A stretch of 64,000 nucleotides of DNA from NCBI GenBank assembly GCA_023055505.1, contig JALIRH010000100.1, positions 248,001 to 312,000 on the forward strand. The letters run 5' to 3'. Below, piece after piece: positions 13,974 through 24,100 of the stretch. The stretch's first letter is position 1. Each line of letters begins with the position of its first letter. Under the pieces are notes generated by a model that searched no databases, was not told the origin of the DNA, and saw only the letters and a list, made by a program, of their open reading frames with translations. A program made the position numbers and the translations under genes. The DNA comes from Callipepla californica brunnescens (taxonomy: Eukaryota; Chordata; Aves; Galliformes; Odontophoridae).

Positions 13974-16290
13974 ATTAGAATGTCAGAATGTCACCATGAG
14001 AGTATCTCAGAATGTCACAATGTCAGAATGTCACAACGATAGAATGTCAAAATGGCAGCATGTGTCTGTGAGAGAATGCCACAATGACAGAATAGAAATA
14101 TGTCAGAATATAGCAATGAGAGAATGTTAGAATGCAACAATGTCAACATGTCAGAATGGGAGAAAGTGAGAATGTCATGATGTCAGAGTGTCTTAATGTC
14201 AGAATGTCAAATCTTCACTGTGTCACAACTACAAGATTAGGGAATATGACTGTGTCAGAAAGTCACAATAAGAGGAGATGAAAAAGAGAGAATATCACAA
14301 TGACCGAGTGTCACAATGTAAGAAAGTGAGAATGTGAGAATGTCAAAATGTCAGAATGACAGAATATCACTATGTCACAATGTCGCAATGTCTCAATGTC
14401 AGAATATCAATATGTAACAGTGTAAGAACGTCACAAATACCACAATGGGAGAATGACAGATTGTCACGATTACAGAATTTCAGAATGTGAAAATATCAGA
14501 ATGTCACAATGTCAGATTCTGAGAATGTCACAATGACAGAATGTCAGAATGAAAGATTTTCCAAATTCCAGAATGTCACTATGTCACAACGTCAGAATGA
14601 CGCATTGTCAAAATGCTAGAATGTCACAATGTCACAAGGTGAGAACATCACAATGGCAGATTGTCATAATGCCAGAACATCAGAAGGTGAGAATATTAGA
14701 ATGCCACAATGTCACAATGTCACCATGAGAGTATCTCAGAATGTCACAATGTCAAAATGTCAGAATGAGGGAAAGAGAGAATGTCATGATGTCAGAATGT
14801 CTTAACGTCAGAATGTCAAATTGTCACAACGTCACAATATCACAATGAGAGAATATCAGAAAGTGAGAATATGACAATGACCGAATGACACATTGTGAGA
14901 ATGTCAGAATGCCAGAATGTCAGAATGTCAGAATGTCAAAATGTGTGAATGTCTGAATGTCACCATGAGAGAGAGTCAGAGTTTTACAATGTCACAATGT
15001 GAGAATGTCTGAACGTCAGAATGAGGGAGAGTTAGAATTTCAGAATGTCACAGTGTCACAATGTCATCATGTCACAATATCAGAATGTTGCATTGTCACA
15101 ATGTGAGAATGACAGGTTGTCACAATTCCAGAATTTCAGAATGTCAACATGTCTGAATGTCACAATGTCACAATTTCACTATGTCACAACGCTAGAATGT
15201 CATAATATCAGAAAGTGAGAATATCACAATGGCAGATCGTCATAATGCCAGAACTTCAGAAGGTGAGAATATTAGAATGTCACAATGTCACAATGTTACA
15301 ATGTGAGTATCTCAGAATGTCACAATGCCAGAATATCAGAATGGCAGAATATGAGAAAGTGAGAATGTCACAATGTCAAAATGTCAGAATGAGAGAAAGA
15401 GAGAATCTCATGATGTCGGAATGTCTTAATGTCAGAATGTCAAATTGTCACAACGTCACGATATCACAATGAGAGAATATCAGAAAGTGAGAATATGACA
15501 ATGACCGAATGACACAATGTGAGAACGTTAGAATGTGAGAATGTCAGAATTGGAGAATGTCACAGAGTCACAATGACAGATTGCCACAATTTCAGAATGT
15601 CAGTGTATCACAATGCCACAAAGTCACAATATCAGTATGTCATGAAGATAGAATGTCACAATGACAACATATGACTGTGACAGAACGTCACAATGTCAGA
15701 TGATAAATATGGCCGAAAATCACAATGAGAGAATGTTAGAATGTCACAATGTTAACATGTCAGAACGTGAGAAAGTGAGAATGCCACAATGCCACGATGT
15801 GAGAATCTCACAATGTCACAATGAGAGAGAGTCAGAATTTCACAGTATCAGAATTTTGCATTGTCACAATGTGAGAATGACAGATTGTCACATTTCCAGA
15901 ATTTCAGAATGTCACAATTCCAGAATTTCAGAATGTCCAAATATCTGAATGTCACAATAGCAGAATGTGAGAGTATCACAATGACAGAATGTCAGAATGA
16001 CAGGTTGTCACAATTCCAGAATGTCACTATGTCACAATGCTAGAATGTCAGAATGTCAGAATGTGAAAATAGCACAAGGGCAGGTTGTCATAATGCCAGA
16101 ACTTCAGAATGTGAGAATATTAGAATGTCATAATGTCAGAATGGGAGAATGTCACAACGGCAGGTTGTCATAATTCCAGAAGTTCAGAATGGGAGAATAT
16201 TAGAATGTAACAATGTTGCAATGTGACAATGAGAGTATCTCAGAATGTCAGAATGTCAGAATGTCAGAATGCCAGAATAAGAGAAAAGAA
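13974..16290. repeat. 8-bp minisatellite, right part
   Basis: Same AATGTCAG/AATGTCAC family. A block beginning near 14640 recurs near 15220 (offset about 580 bp), with the same order of rare variants such as CAGATTGTCATAATGCC, AGAAAGAGAGAAT and GACAATGACCGAATGAC. So the array has a higher-order period. Open frames at 15215-15472, 15661-15948 and 15861-16043 read the same 8-residue repeat and are not genes. The array ends at about 16290, where the 11-bp minisatellite starts without unique DNA between them. Confidence 0.92.
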
Positions 16291-19200
16291 AGGTATGAGG
16301 AGGCTATGGGGAAGCTATGGGGCAGCTATTGGGCAGCAGTGGGGCAGCTATGGGGCAGTAGTAGGGCAGCTATAAGGCAGCTATGGGGCAGCAGTGGGGC
16401 AGCTATGGGGCGGCTATGAGGAAGCCATTGGGCAGCTATGGGGCAGAAGTGAGGCAGCAATCAGGAAGCAGTGAGGCAGCTATGAGGAGGCTATGGGGCA
16501 GCTATGGGTCAGCTATCGAGAGGCTATGGGGCAGCTATGGGGCGGCGATGAGGCAGACATGGGGCAGCTATGGGGGAGCAGTGAGGCAGCTATGGGGAGG
16601 CTATGGGGCAGTAGTTGGGCAGCTATAGGGCGGCTATGGGGAAGCCATTGGGCAGCTATGGGGCAGTAGTGAAGCGGCTATGGGTCAGTAGTTTGGCAGC
16701 TATGACGAGGCTATGGGAAGGCCATGGGGAAGCGATGGGGCAGCTCTGAGGCAGACAAAATGTAGCTATGGGGGAGCAGTGAGGCAGCTATGGGGTGGCT
16801 ATGGGGCAGTAGTGGGGCAGCTATGGGGCAGCTATGAGGTAGCCATGGGGGCAGCTATGGGGAAGCAGCGAGGGAGCTATGGGGGTAGCAGTGAGGCAGC
16901 TATGATGAGGCTATGGGGAGGCTATGGGGCAGCCACGGTGCAGCTATGGGGCAGCAGTGGGGCAGCTATGGGCAGCAGTAAGGAAGCTATTGAGAAGGCT
17001 ATGGGGGCAGCTATGGGGTGGCTATGGGGCAGCTATAGAGCGGCAATGTGGCAGTAGTGGGGCACCTATAAGGCAGCTATGGGGCAGCAGTGGGACAGCT
17101 ATGGGGCGGCTATTAGGCAGCCATGGGGTGGCAATGGGGCAGCAGTGAGGCAGCTATGGGGCGGCTATGGGGCTGAAGTGGGGCAGCTATGAGGAGTCTC
17201 TTGAGAGGCTATGGAGCAGCTATGGGGCAGCAGTGGGGTAGCAGGAGGAGACTATGGGGAGGCTATGAAGCAGGTATGGGGCAGCAGTGGGGCAGCTATG
17301 GGGCGACTATGGGGCAGCAGTTGAGCAGCTATGGGGCAGCCATGGGGCAGCTATGTGGCAGTAGTGAAACAGCTATGGTGTAGCTATAAGCGAGCCTTGG
17401 GGCAGCAAGGGGCAGTAGTAAGGCAGCTATGGGGCAGCAGTGGGGCAGCTATGATGAGACTATGGGAAGGCCATGAGGAAGCTATGGGCATCTTTGAGGC
17501 AGACAAAAAGTAGCTGTGGGGCTGCAGTGAGGCAGCTATGGGGCAGCTGTGGGGCAGCTATTGTGTAGCAGTGAGGCATCTATGAGGAGGCTATGGGGAG
17601 GATATGAGGCAGTTATGGGGCAGAAGTGAGGCAGCTATGGGGTGGCTATAGGGGCAGCAGTGGGGCAGGTATGGGGCAACAAAGAGGCAGCCATGGGGCA
17701 GCAGTGGGGCAGCTTTGAGGCTACGGGGCGGCTATGGGGCAGTAGTGGGGTAGCTATGGGGCAGCAGTGAGGAAGCTAAGGGGAAGCAATGGGGCAGCTT
17801 TGAGGATGCTATTGGGAAGCCATGGGGCAGCAATGGGGCGGCTATGAGGCAGCGACGGGGAAGCTATGGGGCAGCAGTGAGGCAGGTATGGGGCAGTAGT
17901 AAGGCAGCTACGGGGCAGCAGTGGGGCAAATATGAGGAGGCTCTGAGGAAACTATGGGGCAGCTATGGGGCAGCAGTGAGGCAGTTATAGAACAGGTATG
18001 AGGCACTTATCAAGCAGCTATGGGTCAGCTATGAGGAGGCTATGGGGCAGATGTGGTGCAGCAGTGGGGCAGCTAAGGCAGCTATGGGGAGGCTATGGGG
18101 CAGCAGTGTGGGGCAACTATGAGGAGACTATGGGGAGGCTATGAGGCAGCTATGGGGCAGTAGTCGGGCAGCTATTGGACGGCTATGAGGCAGCCATGGG
18201 GCAGCTATGGGGCAGCAGTGAGACAGCTATGGGGCAAGTATGGGGAGGCTATGGGGCAGCGACGGGGTGGCTATGGGGCAGTAGTGGGGCAGCTATGGTG
18301 AGGTTATGAGGCAGCCATGGGGTAGGTATGAGAAACCAGTGAGGCAGCTATGGGGCAGTAGTGGAGCAGCTATGAGACAGCGGTGGGTCAGCTATGGGGT
18401 GGCTATGAGGCAGCAGTGGGTCAGCTATGGGGTGGCTATGAGGCAGCCATGGGGCAGCTATGGGACAGCAGTGGGGCAGCTATGAGGTAGCCATGGGGCA
18501 CCTATGGGGAAGCAGCGAGGGAGCTATGGGGTAGCAGTGAGGCAGCTATGAGGAAGCTATGGGGAGGCTATGGGGAGGCTATGGGGCAGATATGTAACGG
18601 CTATGAGGCAGCCACGGTGCAGTTATGGGGCAGCCACGGTGCAGCTATGGGGCAGCAGTAAGGAAGCTACGAGAAGGCTATGGAGGCAGCTATCGGGTGG
18701 CTATGAGACAGCTATGGGGCAACTATGAGGCAGCCGTAGGGCAGCTATGGTGCAGCAGTGAGGCAGCAATTAGGCAGAAGTTGGGCAGATATGGGGCAGC
18801 AGTGAGGCAGCTATGAGGAGGCTATGGGGCAGCTATGGGGCAGCAGAGAGGCAGCTATGGGGCACGAGTGAGGCAGCTATGGGTTAGCTATGAGGAGGCC
18901 TTGAGGAGGCTATGGGGCAGATATGGGGCAGCAGTGGGGCAGCTAAGGCAGCTATGGGAAGGCTATGGGGCAGCAGTGTGGGCAACTATGAGGAGACTAT
19001 GGGGAGGCTATGAGGCAGCTATGGGGCAGCAGTCGGGCAGATATAAGGCAGCTATTGGGAAGCAGTGGGGCAGCTATGGGGCGGCTATTAGGCAGCCTTT
19101 GGGCACCTATTGGGCAGCAGTGAGGCAGGTATGGGGCAGCTATGAGGACGTTATGGGGCAGCTATGGGGGCAGCAGTGGGGCAGCAATAACGCAGTAGTG

Positions 19201-20344
19201 GGGCAGCTATGGGGCAGTAGTGGGGCAGCAATGAGGACGCTATAGGGAGACTATGGGGCATGTATGGAGCGGCTAGGAGGCAGCTATGGGGCAGGTATGA
19301 GGCAGCCATGGGGTGGCTGTGGGGCAGCAGTGAGGCAGCTATGAAGAGGCTATGGAAATGCTATAGGGCAGCAGTGGGGCAGCTACGGAGCGGCTATGAG
19401 GCAGCCATTTTGCATCTATGGGGCAGCAGTGGGGCAGCTACGAGGAAGCTATAGGGCAGCTATGGGACAGCAGTGGGGCAGCTATGGTGCGGCTATGAGG
19501 CAGCCATGAGGCAGACACGGGGGGCAGCAGTGGGGCAGCTATGGTGCGGCTATGCGGCAGCCATGAGGCAGATATGGGGCAGCAGTGGGGCAGCTATGAG
19601 CAGGCTTTGGGGCGGCTGTGGAGCAGCAGTGGGGAAGCTATGGGGCAGTAGTGGGGCAACTATAAGTTAGCAGTGGGGCAGCTATGGGGCGGCTATGGGG
19701 CAGCAGTGGGGCAGCTATGAGGAGGTTATGGGGCAGCCATTGGCAGCTATGGGGCTGCAGTGAGGCAGCAATGGGGCAGCAGTGGGGCAGCTATGGGGCG
19801 GCTCTAAGGCAGCAGTGATGCAGATATCGAGCAGCTCTGAGGAGGCTATGAGGCCGCTATGAGGCAGTAGTGGGGCAGCTATGGGGCAGCAGTGGGGTGG
19901 CTATGTGGCAGCAATGGGGCAGCCATGGGGCAGGTATGGGGCTGCAGTGGGACAGCTATGAGGAGGCTATTGGGCAGGTATAGAGCGGCTATGTGGCAGG
20001 AGTCGGGCAGCTATTGGGCAGCTATTGGGAAGCCGTGGGGCAGCTATCGGGCGGCTATTATACAGCCATGGAGCAGCTATGGTGCAGCAGTGTTGCAGCT
20101 ATGAGGAGGCTATGGGGAGGCTATGGAGCAGCTATGGGGCGGCTATCTGGTGGCTATGAGGCAGCTATCGGGCAGCTCTGAGGAGGCTATGGGGCCACTA
20201 TGAGGCAGTAGTGGGGCAGCTATGGGGCAGCAGTGGGGTGGCTATGGGGTGGCAGCGGGGGCAACAGTGGGGCAGCCATGGGGCAGCTATGGGGCTGCAG
20301 TGGGGCAGCTATGAGGAGGCTATGGGGCAGCAGTGGGGCTGCTG
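16291..20344. repeat. 11-bp minisatellite (GGGGCAGCTAT family), middle block
   Basis: About 4 kb of 11-bp units. Because 11 is not a multiple of 3, every third unit returns to frame, and all frames read the 11-residue pattern GAAMGQLWGSY. This explains the many 60-136-codon open frames here, including 18835-19245. A longer block around 18050-18150 recurs at about 18919-19030, so a higher-order repeat near 870 bp is laid over the short unit. No gene is called. Confidence 0.94.
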
Positions 20345-20657
20345 GTTTCCCCCCGCTTCTTCTGTTGGAGTCCTCGCCCCTTCCATGGTTGCCCACCAAT
20401 GAGGACTGGCTGATCCCTCCCCCACATCGACGGCCCCGGACCCACAACCCCGACCCCACATCTGCAGCCCCAGCCCCATAACAGAGCCTTCAGACCCCTA
20501 ACTGAGCACCCGGACTTAGAACCGAGCATCGAGCCCCATTAGCCCCAACCCCAGCCCCACATCCCCGTCCCTCACCCAACTCCGCCCCACCCCACCCACA
20601 CCCTATTCCCCCCTTCTCCCTCCGCCACCCCACTCCTCCCCCCCTCCCCTTTCCCAC
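20345..20657. other. C-rich segment beside the CpG island
   Basis: Unique to weakly repetitive C-rich sequence with recurring CCCCAxCCCC words, lying between the minisatellite and the candidate minus-strand exon. If that exon is real, this is the start of its first intron. Reading frames on both strands are low-complexity (proline, arginine or glycine rich) and are not called. Confidence 0.5.
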
Positions 20658-20734
20658 CTGCGTGGTGCGCGAGCAGCCGCTGTAGCTCCCCCAGGAGCTC
20701 CACGTTGCGCGACCTCCCCCCCCGCCAACGCCAT
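20658..20734 (-). pseudogene. Candidate first coding exon, minus strand, possible frameshift
   Basis: The ATG at 20734-20732 has a strong Kozak context (GGCCATGG, G at -3 and +4). The segment ends in a good donor, CAG|GTGGGAA, at 20658/20657. As written, a run of eight G residues (minus strand, opposite 20716-20723) leads into an unremarkable alanine/glycine/arginine-rich frame. The next frame over, after the run, reads a helix-like segment with NVELLGELQRLLAHHA up to the donor. That suggests either a one-base error or indel in the G run, or chance. I do not recognise the gene. Low confidence that it is coding. Confidence 0.3.
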
Positions 20735-20833
20735 GGCCGAACAGCCCCACCCCCACTGCGCGCGGCTCTGGGAATAGCACTACGCGTGCGCCGGTCCCGG
20801 AAGCCGGAAACGGAAGTCCCCCCCCCCCCGCAG

Positions 20834-21060
20834 ATGAACGGAGCGGTGGAGTACTATGGCGGCGGCGGTGGCGGCGCCGCGGAAACCGCGGAAACCGCGC
20901 GTTGGAGCGGCGGGCGGCGGCGGCGGCTCCGTTGCCGTGGGAACCGCGGAAACTGCGGAAACTGCGGAAACCGCGCGTTGGAGCTGGCGGCGGCGGCGGC
21001 GGCTCCGTTGCCGCGGAAACCGCACGTTGGAGCGGCGGCGGCGGCTGTACGGGAGGCACT
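20834..21060 (+). other. Candidate plus-strand first exon over a GC-rich minisatellite
   Basis: Two ATGs lie close together (20834 and 20856, in different frames); the second opens with MAAAVAAPRKPRKPRV. The rest is a GC-rich tandem repeat built from GCGCGTTGGAGCGG, (CGG)n, CTCCGTTGCC and GGAAACCGCGGAAACC, which recurs about three times to 21050. A possible splice donor, ACT|GTGAGC, lies at 21060/21061. All six frames are open and low-complexity because of the repeat, so coding status cannot be decided from the sequence. The 189-196-codon frames crossing this block are likely shadows. Confidence 0.3.
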
Positions 21061-21086
21061 GTGAGCTTTGGGGGTGGGGCTGGGCA

Positions 21087-21122
21087 GGGGCAGCGGCAGC
21101 GGCAGCGGCAGCGGCAGCGGGG
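21087..21122. repeat. (GGCAGC)n microsatellite
   Basis: About six copies of GGCAGC at the right flank of the CpG-rich island. Confidence 0.85.
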
Positions 21123-21180
21123 GAGGGGCGGGGCAGGATTCCGGGGCCGCGCGGCGCTCTCTTTTTTCCCCTAGCACTTG

Positions 21181-24100
21181 TAACATCTATGAGGAGGCTA
21201 TGGGGAGGATATGAGGCAGCTATGGGGCGGCTATGGGGCGGCTATGGGGCTGCAGTAAGGCAGGTATGGGGCAGAAATGAGGCAGCCACGGGGCAGCAGT
21301 GGGGCAGCTATGGGGCAGCTATGGGACAGAAGTGGGGCAGCTCTAAGGGTAGCCATGGGGCAGTTATGGGGCAACAGTGGGGCAGGTATGGGGCGGCTAT
21401 TAGGCAGCCATCAAGCAGCTATGAGGCAGTAGTGGGGCAGCTATGAGGAAGCAGTGATGGAGCTATGGAGTAGCAGTGAGGCAGCTATAAGGAGGCTATG
21501 GGAGGCTATGGGGCAGCTATGGTGCATCAGTGAGGAAGCTATGGGGCGGCTTTGGGGCAGCATTTTGGCAGCTATGGGGCAGCAGTGGGACAGCTATGAG
21601 GAGGCTATGGGGAAGCTATGTGGCAGCAGAGAGCTAGCCATGGGGCAGCTATGAGGAGGCTAAGGGGAGGCTATGGGGCAGCTATAGAGCGCCTATGTGG
21701 CAGTAGTTGGGCAGATATAAGGCAGCAGTGGGGCAGCTATGGGGCGGGAATTAGGCAGCCATGGGGCACGTATGGGGCAGCAGTGAGGTAGCTATGGGGC
21801 AGCTATGGGTCAGCTATGAGGAGGTTATGGGGAGGCAATGGAGCAGCAGTGGGGCAGATATGGGACGGTTATTAAGAGGCTATGTGGCAGCTATGGGGCA
21901 TTAGTGGGGCAGCTATGGGGAAGTAGTGGGGCAGATATGGGGCAGCAGTGAGGCAGCTATGGGGTAGCTATGAGAAAGCTATGGGGCAGCAGTGAGGAAG
22001 TAGTGAGGCAGCTATGAGAAGGCTGTGGGGAAGCTATGGGGCAGCTATGGGGCACCAGTGAGGCAGATATGGGGCACCAGTGAGGCAGCTATAGGGAGGC
22101 TACGGGGCAGCAGTGAGGGAGTAGAGAGTCCAATATGGGGCATTAGTGCGGCAGCTATGGGGCATTAGTGGGGCAGTTATGAGGAGGCTATGGGGAGGCT
22201 ATGGAGCAGCTATGGGGCAGCTATAGGGCAGCAGGGAGGTAGCAATGGGGCAGCAGTTGGGAAGCTATGATGAGGCTATGGTGAGTCTACGGGGCAGCTA
22301 TGGTACACCAGTGAGGCAGCCATGGGGCAGCTATGGTACACCAGTGAGGCAGCCATGGGGCAGCTATGGGGCACCAATGGGACAGTTATGAGGAGGCTGT
22401 GGGGAAGCTATGGGGCAGCTATGGGGCAGCAATGAGGAGGGTATGGAGAGGCTATGGGGCAGCTATGGTGCAACAGTGAGGCAGCTATGGGGTAGCTTTG
22501 AGGAGGCTGTGGGGAGGATATGGGGTAGATATGTGGCAACGGTGAGGTAGCTATGGGGAAGCTATGGGGCAGCAATGAGGGAGTAGTCGGTCAGCTATGG
22601 GGCATTAGTGCTGCAGCTATGGGGCCGAGTGGGGCAGTTAAGAGGAGGCTATGGGGAGGCTATGGGGCAGCTATCGGACAGCATTGAGCTAGCTTTAGAA
22701 CAGCTATGAGGAGGCTATGGGGCAGATATGGGGCAGCAGTCGGGCAGCTATGGGGCGGATATGGAGCAGCAGTGGGGCAGGTATGGGGCAGTAGTAAGAC
22801 AGCTATGTGGCAGCAGTGGGGCAGATATGAGGAGGCTATGGGGCGGCTATGAAGCAGCAGTGAGGCAGTTATGAGGCGGCTATGGGTCAGATATGTGGCA
22901 GCAGTGAAGCAGCTATGGTGCGGCTATAAGGCAGCCATGGGGCAGCTATGGGTTAGCAGTGAGTCAGCTATGGGGCAGCAGTTGGGCAGCTATGAGGAGG
23001 CTATGGGGCAGCTATGGAGCAGATTTGAAACAGCTTTGGGGCGGCTGTGGGGCAGTAGTTTGGCAGCTATGAGGCAGCAGTTGGGCAGCTATGGGGCAGT
23101 AGTGAGGCAGCTATGTGGCAGCTCAGGAGAGGCTATGGGGCAGCTATGGGGCATTAGTGGGGCAGCTATGGGGAAGTAGTGGGGCAGATATGGGGCAGCA
23201 GTGAGGCAGCTATGGGGTAGCTATTGGGCAGTAGTGGGGAAGCAGTGAGGCAGCTATGGGGCAGCAGTTGGGCAGCTATAAAGAGGCTATGGAGAGGCTG
23301 TGCGGCAGCTATGGTGCATCAGTGAGGAAGCTATGGGGCGTCTTTAGGGCAGCAGTTTGACAGCTATGAGGCAGTCACGGGGCAGCTATGGGACAGCAGT
23401 GGGACAGCTATGAGGAGGCTAGAGGGCAGCTATGGGGCAGCTATGAGGAGGCTATGGGGAGGCTATGGGGCAGGTATATAGTGGCTATGTGGCAGTAGTC
23501 GGGCAGATATAAGGCATCAATGGGGCAGCAGTGGGGCAGCTATTGGGCGGCTATTAGGCAGCCATGGGGCGGCTATGGGGCAGCAGGGAGGTAGCAATGG
23601 GGCAGCAGTGGAGCAGCTATGATGAGGCTATGGCGAGGCTCTGGGGCAGCTATGGTGCACCAGTGAGGCAGCTATTGGGTAGCTATGAAGAGGCTGTGGG
23701 GAGGCTATGGGGCAGATATGTGGCAACGTTGAGGTAGCTATTGAGAAGCTATGGGGCAGCAGTGAGGCAGTAGTGGGTCAGCTATGGGGCATTAGTGCTG
23801 CAGCTATGGGGCCGCAGTGGGGCATCTAAGAGGAAGCTATAGGGAGGCTATGGGGCAGCTATGGGGCAGCAGTGAGCTAGCTATAGAACAGCTATGAGGA
23901 GGCTATGGGGCAGCTATGGAGCAGATTTGAAACAGCTTTGGGGCGGCTATGGGGCAGTAGTTTGGCAGCTATGAGGCAGCAGTTGGGCAGCTATGGGGCA
24001 GTAGTGAGGCAGCTATGTGGCGGCTCAGGAGAGGCTATGGGGCAGCTATGGGGCATTAGTGGGGCAGCTATGGGGAAGTAGTGGGGCAGGTAAGGGGCAG

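Larger units (their letters stand above)
20640..21180. promoter_or_regulatory. CpG-island-like bidirectional promoter candidate
   Basis: A GC- and CpG-rich island of about 540 bp inside minisatellite DNA. It holds two ETS/GABP-type sites, CCGGAAG (20797-20803) and CGGAAGT (20811-20817), with a related CCGGAAA between them at 20804-20810. It also has an NRF1-like ACGCGTGCGCC (20782-20792). Candidate first exons point away on both sides: ATG at 20734 on the minus strand, and ATGs at 20834 and 20856 on the plus strand. This arrangement is typical of housekeeping-gene bidirectional promoters. The sites are read by eye, and transcription is inferred. Confidence 0.55.

Noticed and set aside
11160..16043. 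Open frames of 60-100 codons with MSECQNVR-type repeats
   Set aside because: They follow from the 8-bp unit (24 nt = 3 units) and occur in several frames; no promoter, splice or codon evidence.
20490..21446. Proline-, arginine- or glycine-rich frames up to 196 codons on both strands of the CpG island
   Set aside because: All frames are open because of the CGG/GGAAACCGCGG repeat, and some run on into the minisatellite; only short candidate exons were kept.
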